Position numbers and translations under genes: made by a program
Notes under the pieces: model-generated
What the model saw: the letters and a program-made list of their open reading frames with translations, nothing else
Database searches by the model: none
Told to the model about the DNA's origin: nothing
Shown: positions 36,811-44,119 of the stretch, one piece after another
Numbering within the stretch: the first letter of the stretch is position 1
Layout of the letters: each line of letters starts with the position of its first letter
Assembly: GCA_964387935.1 (NCBI GenBank)
Contig: CAYLZN010000009.1
Span: 1-44,156, forward strand
Length of the DNA: 44,156 bases
Direction of reading: 5' to 3'
From: CAYLZN01 sp964387935
Lineage (GTDB): Bacteria > Acidobacteriota > Vicinamibacteria > Vicinamibacterales > JAFNAJ01

Positions 36811-36910
36811 NNNNNNNNNNNNNNNNNNNNNNNNNNNNNNNNNNNNNNNNNNNNNNNNNNNNNNNNNNNNNNNNNNNNNNNNNNNNNNNNNNNNNNNNNN
36901 NNNNNNNNNN
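36811..36910. other. Assembly gap of 100 N between glpK and glpD
   Basis: Exactly 100 Ns. The missing end of glpK (about 25-30 codons) and start of glpD (tens of codons including the FAD-binding glycine motif) need more than 100 bases, so the true gap is longer. Confidence 0.95.
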
Positions 36911-38251
36911 GTCATGGAGGCGCTGCGCGAGCGCGGCCTCCTGCGGCAGAACGCGCCGCACCTGGTCCGGGACCTGGCCTTCGTGGTCCCGAACTACCAG
37001 TGGTGGGAGGCGCCGTTCTACGGCATCGGCATGCGCGTCTACGACATGCTGGCCGGCAAGCACGGGTTCGGCCCGTCGCGCATCCTCTCCAAGGAGGAAG
37101 TGCTGGAGCGGATCCCCACGCTCGAGCAGGAAGGGCTCCGGGGCGGGGTCATCTACCACGACGGGCAGTTCGACGACAGCCGGCTGCTCATCGATCTCGT
37201 CCGCACGGCCGCCGAGCAGGGAGCCTGCCTGGTCAACTACGCCCCTGTCGTCCGCCTCTCGAAAGACGATGGTGGGTACGTCAACGGTATGACCGTCAGA
37301 GACGAGGAATCCGGCCGGGAACACGAGCTCCGGGCGCGCTCGATCATCAACGCGACGGGGGCCTTCTGCGACGGCATCCGGCGTATGGACGAGCCCGAGG
37401 CCCCGCCGATGATCGCGCCGAGCCAGGGCGTGCACATCGTCCTGGACCGCAGGTTCCTGCCCGGGGACACGGCGATCATGGTGCCGCGCACGCGCGACGC
37501 GCGCGTGATGTTCGCGATCCCGTGGCACGACCACGCGCTCATCGGGACGACGGACACGCAGATCCCCGAGTCGTCTCTCGAACCGGTGCCGATGGCGGAG
37601 GAGATCGACTTCATCCTCGAGACCGCACGGGACTACCTGTCGCGGGAGCCCACCAGGTCGGACATCCTGAGCGTCTTCGCCGGGATCCGGCCGCTGGTCC
37701 GCGCGGGCGAGGCGGGCAGCGCGGGCAATACGGCGGCGCTGTCGCGCGACCACAGCATCCAGATCAGCAAATCCGGCCTGCTCACGATTGCCGGCGGCAA
37801 GTGGACGACGTACCGGCGCATGGCGGAGGACTGCGTGGACCACGCCATCACGCTGGCGGGCCTCGACGAGCACCCGTGCGTCACGCGCGACTTGCGCGTA
37901 CACGGCTACAGCCGCCACGCGGAGAAATTCGGTCCACTCGCCGACTACGGGTCCGACGCCCCGTCGATCACGGAGCTGATCGATGTCAATCCGGCGCTGG
38001 GTGCGCGCCTCCATCGGGATCTGCCGATGCTGGCCGCCCAGGTCGTGTGGGGCGTGCGCCACGAGATGGCACGCACGGTGGACGACATGCTGTCCCGCCG
38101 CATGCGGGCGCTGCCGCTCAATGCGAGGGCCGCCACGGACATGGCAGGCGCCGTGGCGCAGATCATGGCTGCGGAACTGAAGAAGGATGCGGCGTGGGCC
38201 GCCGCCCAGGTGAATGCGTTCCGCTCCCTCGCGAGAACGTATCTCCCCTGA
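36911..38251 (+). CDS. glpD: Aerobic glycerol-3-phosphate dehydrogenase GlpD, 5' end lost in gap
   Basis: 446 residues of an FAD-dependent dehydrogenase oxidising glycerol 3-phosphate to dihydroxyacetone phosphate at the membrane and feeding electrons to quinone. Present: PHLVRDLAFVVPNY, GGVIYHDGQFDDSRLLIDLV, SIINATGAFCDGIR, PSQGVHIVLDRRFLPGD, DILSVFAGIRPLVR and AGGKWTTYRRMAEDCVD, then the C-terminal helical domain. The N-terminal Rossmann motif lies in the gap. Downstream, AAGGAG marks the aquaporin start 23 bp later. Confidence 0.95.
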   Translation, partial: VMEALRERGLLRQNAPHLVRDLAFVVPNYQWWEAPFYGIGMRVYDMLAGKHGFGPSRILSKEEVLERIPTLEQEGLRGGVIYHDGQFDDSRLLIDLVRTAAEQGACLVNYAPVVRLSKDDGGYVNGMTVRDEESGREHELRARSIINATGAFCDGIRRMDEPEAPPMIAPSQGVHIVLDRRFLPGDTAIMVPRTRDARVMFAIPWHDHALIGTTDTQIPESSLEPVPMAEEIDFILETARDYLSREPTRSDILSVFAGIRPLVRAGEAGSAGNTAALSRDHSIQISKSGLLTIAGGKWTTYRRMAEDCVDHAITLAGLDEHPCVTRDLRVHGYSRHAEKFGPLADYGSDAPSITELIDVNPALGARLHRDLPMLAAQVVWGVRHEMARTVDDMLSRRMRALPLNARAATDMAGAVAQIMAAELKKDAAWAAAQVNAFRSLARTYLP

Positions 38252-38274
38252 TATCCCAAGGAGCCTCTTCCCCC

Positions 38275-39036
38275 ATGCACCCACTCGTCGCTGAGTTCCT
38301 CGGCACCGCGCTCCTGATCCTGCTCGGCAACGGCGTGGTCGCCAACGTCGTGCTGTCGAAGACCAAAGGCAACGGCGGCGGCTGGATCGTCATCACGTGG
38401 GGGTGGGCCATCGCCGTGTTCGTGGGCGTGTTCTGCGCGCAGCCCTACAGCGGCGCGCACCTGAACCCGGCGGTCACGGCGGGACTGGCCGCCGCGGGCA
38501 GGTTCCCCTGGGCTTCGGTGCCTGGCTACTGGCTCGCCCAGCTCGCCGGGGCCTTCGTCGGCGGCAGCCTCGTGTGGCTGTTCTACCGCGAGCACTTCGC
38601 CATCACGGCCGACCAGGACGGCAAGCTCGCCTGCTTCTGCACGGCGCCGAACATCCGCGCGCTCGGCACGGCATTCCTCTGCGAGGTCATCGGCACTCTG
38701 ATGCTCGTGCTGCCGGTCCTGATGATGACCGCCGCCTCGGTGCAGCTCCCCGGAACCGCGGGCGCGGTCCAGACGGCTCCCATCGGCCTGGGCACGCTGG
38801 GCGCGCTCCCGGTCGCGCTGCTCGTCCTCGGCATCGGCCTCTCGCTCGGAGGCACCACGGGCTACGCCATCAATCCCGTGCGCGATCTCGGCCCCCGGCT
38901 GGCGCACGCGGTCCTGCCGATCGCGAACAAACGCGACAGCGACTGGGGTTACGCGTGGGTCCCGGTCGTCGGTCCGCTGGTGGGCGGCGTGCTCGCGGCG
39001 CTGGTCGTGACGGCCCTGAGGAGCCCTGCGCCTTGA
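38275..39036 (+). CDS. glpF: Aquaglyceroporin (GlpF-like MIP channel)
   Basis: A 253-residue six-helix channel for glycerol entry. The first half-helix motif is SGAHLNPAVT; the second reads YAINPVRDLGPRL, so NPA is NPV, while the Asp after NPxR that marks glycerol facilitators is kept. Length is typical. AAGGAG lies 11 bases before the ATG. It follows glpD by 23 bp, completing the glycerol operon. Its last residues and stop (SPAP, TGA) are encoded inside heptamer array J. Confidence 0.92.
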   Translation: MHPLVAEFLGTALLILLGNGVVANVVLSKTKGNGGGWIVITWGWAIAVFVGVFCAQPYSGAHLNPAVTAGLAAAGRFPWASVPGYWLAQLAGAFVGGSLVWLFYREHFAITADQDGKLACFCTAPNIRALGTAFLCEVIGTLMLVLPVLMMTAASVQLPGTAGAVQTAPIGLGTLGALPVALLVLGIGLSLGGTTGYAINPVRDLGPRLAHAVLPIANKRDSDWGYAWVPVVGPLVGGVLAALVVTALRSPAP

Positions 39037-39053
39037 GCCCTGCGCCTTGAGCC
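39026..39053 (-). repeat. Heptamer array J overlapping the aquaporin stop
   Basis: Four uninterrupted units on the minus strand, GGCTCAA and GGCGCAG alternating twice. The aquaporin TGA (39034-39036) lies inside. Confidence 0.88.
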
Positions 39054-39074
39054 TGACCTTCGACTTCACGACCG

Positions 39075-39557
39075 TTGCGGCGCGTCGTCGAGGACGGACG
39101 CGACGCCGAAGCCAGGGAGGACACGGCCTTCGCGAGCCTGCTGAGCGGCCTCGCACTTGCCAACGCCGGACTGGGTGCCGTGCACGGGCTCGCCGCACCG
39201 GTTGGAGGGCGCTTCGGCGTGCCCCACGGGGTGGCGTGTGCGGCCCTGCTGCCGGGAGTGATGGCGGTGAATCTCGCGGCTGTCAGGGCGCGCGCGCCTG
39301 GCGATCAGGCGGAGCGGCGGTTCACGGGCCTGGGGCGGGTGCTGACGGGGCGCGCGACGGCGACCGCGGATGATGCGGTCCGCTGGCTGCGCCACCTGGT
39401 GGACGACCTGCCCGTGCCGCGGCTGACGACGTTCGGACTCACGCCTGAAGATCTCCCGGACGTGGCGGACGCGGCGCTCGGCACGAGCAGCATGCGAGGC
39501 AATCCTGTCTCCCTCACGCGCGACGAGGTCGTCACCGCCGCCGGCCTGGCGCTGTAG
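39075..39557 (+). pseudogene. C-terminal fragment of an iron-containing alcohol dehydrogenase
   Basis: An open stretch of about 160 codons matches only the second half of Fe-dependent alcohol dehydrogenases: DTAFASLLSGLALANAGLGA, VHGLAAPVGGRFGVPHGVAC with metal-binding histidines, then the helical end. The N-terminal nucleotide-binding half (about 200 residues) is absent; the aquaporin and heptamer array J occupy its place. It overlaps the end of the convergent kinase gene by 26 bp. Probably a decayed gene; whether the piece is expressed is unknown. Confidence 0.75.
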
Positions 39558-40308
39558 GACGGCGCCCGGCCCGGCGTCCCTCCCGTGCCGCCAGCGCGGC
39601 GCCGACGATGCCCGCCTGGTTGCGGAGCGCGGCGGGCACGACGCGCGCTTTCACCGTGAGCCGCGGCAGGAACCGATCGGCCTTGTTGCTGGCGCCGCCG
39701 CCGATGACGAAGAGGTCTGGCGAGAACAGCACCTCGAGGTGGTGCAGGTACTCGTCCACGCGCGCGGCCCACTCGTCCCAGCCCAGGTCCTCGTCTTCGC
39801 GGGCCTTCTCGGACGCCCGCTTCTCGGCGTCCTTGCCGCGCAGTTCGAGGTGACCGAACTCCGTGTTCGGCACGAGCCGACCCTCGGAGAAGAGCGCGCT
39901 GCCGATGCCGGTCCCGAACGTGAGCACGAGCACGGTGCCTTGCTCTCCCTTCGCGGCGCCGAAGGTCATTTCGGCAAGGCCTGCCGCGTCCGCGTCGTTG
40001 AGCAGTGTGACCGGGCACCCGGTCGCGCGCCGGAAGAGGGCGGCGCCATTCACGTCCACCCACGACTTGTCCACGTTGGCCGCACTGCCGACGACCCCAT
40101 GCTGCACGACGCCGGGGAAGGTGCAGCCGATGGGACCCTTCCAGTCGAAGTGCGACACCAGCATGCGGATGACTTCTGCCACGGCTTGCGGGGTCGAAGG
40201 TTTCGGCGTCGGAATCCGGTGGCGTTCGGTCGCCAGTTCGCCGCGGGTGAGATCGACCATGGCGCCCTTGATGCCGGATCCGCCGATGTCGATGCCGAAC
40301 GCCTTCAT
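39532..40308 (-). CDS. ppgK: ROK-family polyphosphate glucokinase-like protein
   Basis: A 258-residue sugar kinase. GIDIGGSGIKGAMVDL is the phosphate-binding start, CTFPGVVQHGVVG follows, LLNDADAAGLAEM holds the catalytic Asp, and LTFGTGIGSALF and TEFGHLEL complete the ROK pattern. The short length and GSGIKGA loop match PpgK, which uses polyphosphate or ATP to make glucose 6-phosphate. The ATG reads MKAFGIDIGG. It converges on the alcohol dehydrogenase fragment. Confidence 0.88.
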   Translation of the reverse strand: MKAFGIDIGGSGIKGAMVDLTRGELATERHRIPTPKPSTPQAVAEVIRMLVSHFDWKGPIGCTFPGVVQHGVVGSAANVDKSWVDVNGAALFRRATGCPVTLLNDADAAGLAEMTFGAAKGEQGTVLVLTFGTGIGSALFSEGRLVPNTEFGHLELRGKDAEKRASEKAREDEDLGWDEWAARVDEYLHHLEVLFSPDLFVIGGGASNKADRFLPRLTVKARVVPAALRNQAGIVGAALAAREGRRAGRRPTAPGRRR

Positions 40309-40356
40309 GGTGGCGACAGTGTATCCAAACCGGGAGATCGTGCATCATTGGAGTCG

Positions 40357-40485
40357 ATGGATGCGTTGACTGCCGTCGCCGTGCTCGCGGCCTGGTTCGT
40401 GCTGAACCGCTGGCTGTTGCCGAAACTCGGCGTTCCCACGTGAATGTCCTCGTCCTGCAGCGTCGAGGATCGACGCGACAAGTGA
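40357..40485 (+). CDS. Small membrane protein, candidate selenoprotein (UGA at codon 29)
   Basis: 28 codons encode a membrane-helix peptide (ALTAVAVLAAWFVLNRWLLP, then KLGVPT) up to a TGA at 40441. If that UGA is read as selenocysteine, 13 more codons follow (MSSSCSVEDRRDK) to a second TGA at 40483, giving 42 residues with a U-x4-C pair. From memory, short bacterial proteins ending ...NRWxLPKLGVPTC are known, with Cys at this place; this needs a search. A hairpin fitting the bacterial SECIS rules lies after the UGA. Alternatively this is simply a 28-residue peptide or a truncated gene. Confidence 0.5.
40460..40476 (+). promoter_or_regulatory. Candidate bacterial SECIS hairpin
   Basis: GCGTCGA (40460-40466) pairs perfectly with TCGACGC (40470-40476) around a GGA loop. 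The loop starts 23 bases after the UGA at 40441-40443 and has G in its first two positions. Published bSECIS criteria ask for 16-37 bases and at least one such G. Confidence 0.45.
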
Positions 40486-40525
40486 TATTCTCCGGCGCGA
40501 TCGTCTCCACGCGAGGGTCGCGCCC

Positions 40526-43435
40526 ATGTCCAGCCGCCGGGACCTCGTTCTCCCGCTCCTCCTCGTCGCCGCCTTCTCCCTTCCGTCCGCCGCCCAGCCG
40601 TCGCCGGCCGACCTGTCCGAGCGCCTGTTCCGCGATCTGAGGTGGCGCAACATTGGCCCGGCCAACATGGCGGGTCGCGTGACGGACATCGACGCACTCG
40701 AGAGCGACTTCGCGACGGTCCTCGTCGCGGCCGCGTCGGGTGGCGTCTGGAAGTCGACCAACGCCGGCACGACGTGGGAGCCGATCTTCGACCGCTACGG
40801 CACCTCGAACATCGGCGACGTGGCCTTCTTCCAGCGCGACCCGAACATCATCTGGGTCGGCACGGGCGAGTCGTGCGTGCGCAACAGCGTGGGCTGGGGC
40901 GACGGCGTCTACAAGTCGAGTGATGGCGGCAAGACGTTCACGAACGTCGGCTTGCGCGACACGCATCACATCAGCGAGGTCCTCACCCACCCCTCGGATC
41001 CGAATGTCGTGTACGTCGCCGCGCAGGGCCACCTGTGGGGACACGGTGGCGAGCGCGGGATCTTCAAGACCGTTGACGGCGGGAAGACGTGGCAGCGGCT
41101 GGGCGGCGGCCTCCCGGACGACGGGAAGACCGGCGCCGCGGATCTGAAGATGGATCCGCGCGATCCCAACGTCCTCTATGCGGCCATGTGGGAACGCCTG
41201 CGGCGGCCGTACCGGTTCGACAGCGGGGGCCCCAACGGCGGCATCTTCAAGACGGCCGATGGCGGGCGCACGTGGCGCAAGCTGACGGCAGGTCTGCCGG
41301 AGGGCCCCGTCGGCAAGATCGGGCTGGCGATTGCCCGCGGGAATCCGCTGGTCGTGATGGCGATCGTCGAACACGGATATCAGCCACGCCCGCGGACCGC
41401 GGAAGGTGAGGTGAACCCGGAGTACGTCGACCTCACGAAACCAGGCACGGGCATTTACCGATCGGAGGACGCCGGGCGCACGTGGCGCCTCGTGAATCGG
41501 TACAACAACCGCCCCTTCTACTACAGTCACCTGTGGATCAACCCCCGTGACGACAAGAAGGTGTACGTGCTGGCCGGCAACGCCAGCGTGTCGGAGGACG
41601 GCGGGCGCACGTTCAGTCGGACGCTGCAGGGCATCTCGGGGGATTTCCATGCGCTGTGGCTCGATCCGTCGGACCCGGATCGGTTCTACGTCGGGAACGA
41701 CAAGGGCGCGTACGTCACGTTCGATCACGGGCAGCGGTTCGTCATGTTCGACAACATGGCGATCGGCCAGTTCTACGCGGTGACGCTCGACAACCGCGAT
41801 CCGTACTGGGTGTACGGAGGCTTGCAGGACAACGGCAACTGGGGCGGGCCGAGCAACAGCCGGGACTGGAACGGCGTGCTGAACGATCACTGGTTCAAGT
41901 TCCACGCGGGCGACGGGTTCCACACGACCGTGGATCCGAACGACTGGCGCACGGTCTATACCGAGGCCCAGGGTGGGGTGCTCCGCCGGCTCGATGCGGT
42001 GTTCCGCCAGATGGGCAAGGTCATCACGCCGACGCCCGCGACGGTGGTCAACTTCGCGGAGTACGCGCCCCAGGGGAGCGCCGTTCCGGGCAACGACGGC
42101 CGGCGCGCACAGCCCTCTGGCGCTGGCGGGCCGCCGGCGCGTCTGCCTTCGCCGGCGTTCCGCTTCAACTGGAGCAGTCCGCTGATCCTCTCGCCGCACG
42201 ATTCGAGGGTGCTCTACTTCGGCGGCAACCATCTGTTCCGCAGTACAGACCGCGGCGACACCTGGTCGATTGTCAGCCCCGACCTGTCGACGAACGATCC
42301 CGTCAAGACGGACCCGGAGAGCGGGGGCCTCACACGCGATGTCACGAGCGCAGAAACGCACTGCACGATCATCACGATCTCGGAATCGCCCATCGTGCGC
42401 GGCCTCATCTGGGTGGGGACCGACGATGGGAACGTGCAGGTGACGAGGGACGGAGGCCGGTCGTGGGTGAACGTGCGTGCGAACGTGCCGGAGGTGCCCG
42501 CGGGCCTGTGGGTGAGCCGGGTGGTGGCATCGCGCTTCGCGGAGGGCAAGGCGTACGTCGCGTTCGACGGCCATCGGAGCGACGAGTTCAGGCCGTGGAT
42601 TTTCGAGACGACAGACCACGGGAAGACGTGGCGGAAGATCAGCGGCACGCTCCCTGCGGCCGATCCCGTGTACGTGGTGACGGAAGACACGCGGAACCCG
42701 AGGCTGCTGTTTGCGGGCACGGAGTTCGGCGCCTACGCGTCGCTGGATGGCGGCGCGACGTGGCACAGGCTGATGACGGATCTGCCCACCGTGCCGGTGC
42801 ACGACCTCGTCGTGCACCCGCGGGACGGCGATCTCGTGGCCGCCACGCACGGGCGCAGCGTATGGATCCTCGACGACATCTCGGCGCTGCAGCAGGCGGG
42901 CGAGGCGGCGCTCGCCTCGGAGGTGTTCCTCTTCCAGAACCGGCCCGCGACCATCTGGCGTGGAGTGAGCCGGGGTGCGACGCGCGGGCACCTGCTGTTC
43001 GTGGGGCGCAACCCGCTCACGATCGCCCAGCGCCCGCCGGGCAACTCGCCCGTGGAGCTGGAGAACAGCGCGGCGATTCACTACTACCTGCGCGATGCGG
43101 CCTCCGCGCCGCTGACCCTCGAGATCAGCGAGGTCGGCGGGGCGCGGAAGTTCACGGGCACGGTGCCGGCGCGGGCTGGACTGAACCGGTTCTACTGGAA
43201 CTTGCGCTTCGACGCGCCACCGATGACGCCTGACCAGCGGAAGCAGTTGGAGGAGCGGAGGCGCCGGGCCGCCGAGGCGGGGTTCGACGAGGAAGGGGGC
43301 GGCGGACCGCGTGAACCGCAGGGACCGGCGGCTGGACCTGGCACGTACCTGGTGAAGCTGACCGTCGGGGGCAGGGTTTACACGACGATGCTGGTGGTGC
43401 GGGGCGATCCGGAGGGGTCAGGTCTTTACTTTTAG
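40526..43435 (+). CDS. Secreted VPS10/BNR-repeat beta-propeller protein
   Basis: A 969-residue exported protein: signal peptide to about 23 (LVLPLLLVAAFSLPSAAQ), then sialidase-like BNR repeats with the S-x-D/N-x-G-x-T-W pattern (GGVWKSTNAGTTWEP, GVYKSSDGGKTF, GIFKTVDGGKTW, GIFKTADGGRTW, GIYRSEDAGRTW and later ETTDHGKTW). Such proteins are often annotated as glycosyl hydrolases, but no catalytic residues are evident. They are abundant in Acidobacteria. The last residues GSGLYF and the stop come from the palindromic element at 43413, and relatives often continue further, so the C-terminus is probably truncated. Confidence 0.88.
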   Translation: MSSRRDLVLPLLLVAAFSLPSAAQPSPADLSERLFRDLRWRNIGPANMAGRVTDIDALESDFATVLVAAASGGVWKSTNAGTTWEPIFDRYGTSNIGDVAFFQRDPNIIWVGTGESCVRNSVGWGDGVYKSSDGGKTFTNVGLRDTHHISEVLTHPSDPNVVYVAAQGHLWGHGGERGIFKTVDGGKTWQRLGGGLPDDGKTGAADLKMDPRDPNVLYAAMWERLRRPYRFDSGGPNGGIFKTADGGRTWRKLTAGLPEGPVGKIGLAIARGNPLVVMAIVEHGYQPRPRTAEGEVNPEYVDLTKPGTGIYRSEDAGRTWRLVNRYNNRPFYYSHLWINPRDDKKVYVLAGNASVSEDGGRTFSRTLQGISGDFHALWLDPSDPDRFYVGNDKGAYVTFDHGQRFVMFDNMAIGQFYAVTLDNRDPYWVYGGLQDNGNWGGPSNSRDWNGVLNDHWFKFHAGDGFHTTVDPNDWRTVYTEAQGGVLRRLDAVFRQMGKVITPTPATVVNFAEYAPQGSAVPGNDGRRAQPSGAGGPPARLPSPAFRFNWSSPLILSPHDSRVLYFGGNHLFRSTDRGDTWSIVSPDLSTNDPVKTDPESGGLTRDVTSAETHCTIITISESPIVRGLIWVGTDDGNVQVTRDGGRSWVNVRANVPEVPAGLWVSRVVASRFAEGKAYVAFDGHRSDEFRPWIFETTDHGKTWRKISGTLPAADPVYVVTEDTRNPRLLFAGTEFGAYASLDGGATWHRLMTDLPTVPVHDLVVHPRDGDLVAATHGRSVWILDDISALQQAGEAALASEVFLFQNRPATIWRGVSRGATRGHLLFVGRNPLTIAQRPPGNSPVELENSAAIHYYLRDAASAPLTLEISEVGGARKFTGTVPARAGLNRFYWNLRFDAPPMTPDQRKQLEERRRRAAEAGFDEEGGGGPREPQGPAAGPGTYLVKLTVGGRVYTTMLVVRGDPEGSGLYF

Positions 43436-43500
43436 CGTATGGCCGAGCTCGGCCCTGGTGGCGAGCTCGGCCATTTGCTAAAAGTAAAGACCTGACCCCT
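43413..43500. mobile_element. 88-bp palindromic element (REPIN/MITE-like)
   Basis: Outer arms of 24 bp (43413-43436 and 43477-43500) are perfect complements, beginning AGGGGTCAGGTC and ending GACCTGACCCCT. Inner arms of 13 bp (43439-43451, ATGGCCGAGCTCG, and 43462-43474) are also perfect; only the two bases between them do not fully pair. The loop is 10 bases. Similar GGGGTCAGGTC palindromes are, from memory, common beside REP-associated transposases. No transposase gene is in this window. Confidence 0.85.
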
Positions 43501-43599
43501 CCAGCATCCCTGCGCTGCCGGCGCCCGCGCGATGAACGGGCCCAGGCCACGCGAGCCGCCCGTGACGAGCGCGGCTGCCCCAACCAGGTTCGGGATCAT
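43501..43599 (-). pseudogene. N-terminal fragment of an SDR gene cut by the palindromic element
   Basis: From the ATG at 43599 the frame reads MIPNLVGAAALVTGGSRGLG and then FIARAPAAQG, the cofactor-binding start of a short-chain dehydrogenase. The reading then enters the palindrome and ends there. About 33 codons remain of roughly 250. Confidence 0.75.
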
Positions 43600-43615
43600 G
43601 GTGTCGCGCTGATCG

Positions 43616-43969
43616 TCAGCGCCGGCGCAGGGCCGTCGCCAGAATCCCGAGGGCGAGGCCCGCGAGGAACATGCCGCCAAGCCGGCGGCCGCCGCCGAAC
43701 GCGATGAACCTCGTCCCGGCGTAGCTCACTTCCAGCACCCCCACCGGGCGGACGATGACGCCACCACCGCCGCCACCGACGTCGGTGGTCGCGGGTGCCG
43801 TTCCAGCAGCGGCTTTCGGCGGCTCGCCGAGCCCCCCACCGAGCCCGTACGCCACGCGGGCGACGGGGACGATGGTCTTGGTGCCCGCCGTGATCGGCTC
43901 GCCGAACACGACGCGGCAGTCGGCACTGCGCCCGAGCCGCTCGACTATCTTCTCGACCAGCGTCTCCAC
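43616..43969 (-). CDS. GerW/YtfJ-family protein
   Basis: A 117-residue protein of the sporulation-associated GerW family: VFGEPITAGTKTIVPVARVA, then a glycine-rich linker and VIVRPVGVLEVSYAG. A C-terminal hydrophobic helix (MFLAGLALGILATAL) may anchor it. Homologues occur in many non-sporulating bacteria with unknown function. Here nothing else points to sporulation. Confidence 0.88.
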   Translation of the reverse strand: METLVEKIVERLGRSADCRVVFGEPITAGTKTIVPVARVAYGLGGGLGEPPKAAAGTAPATTDVGGGGGGVIVRPVGVLEVSYAGTRFIAFGGGRRLGGMFLAGLALGILATALRRR

Positions 43970-44007
43970 GGGCCTTCTCCTCGGGGCTCATGATGGCACA
44001 CAGAGCA

Positions 44008-44049
44008 GGCTCAGGGCGCAAGGCGCAAGGCTCAGGGCGCAGGGCCCAG
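44008..44049 (+). repeat. Heptamer array K1
   Basis: Six uninterrupted units (GGCTCAG, GGCGCAA twice, GGCTCAG, GGCGCAG, GGCCCAG), 38 bp upstream of the GerW start. Confidence 0.9.
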
Positions 44050-44066
44050 CCGCAGCTGCGCGATCC

Positions 44067-44119
44067 CGCCGTACGCCGTGTTCTGTCCGTACGCCGCCGT
44101 ACGTCGTACGCCGTACGCC
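44067..44119 (-). repeat. Compound GGCGTAC element, copy 3 (array K2)
   Basis: Same arrangement as copies 1 and 2, with the 11-base spacer GGACAGAACAC. It is 51 of 53 identical to 29446-29498. The remaining bases to the right edge include an ATG at 44141 that may start another gene, but too little is visible. Confidence 0.92.

Noticed and set aside
35397..38251. Single GlpK-GlpD fusion protein or frames crossing the gap
   Set aside because: The continuous translation passes through 100 placeholder Ns; the two genes are separate families in different frames.
39305..43081. 1,258-codon minus-strand open frame
   Set aside because: Antisense to the VPS10 gene, no recognisable motifs, includes the kinase gene in a different frame.
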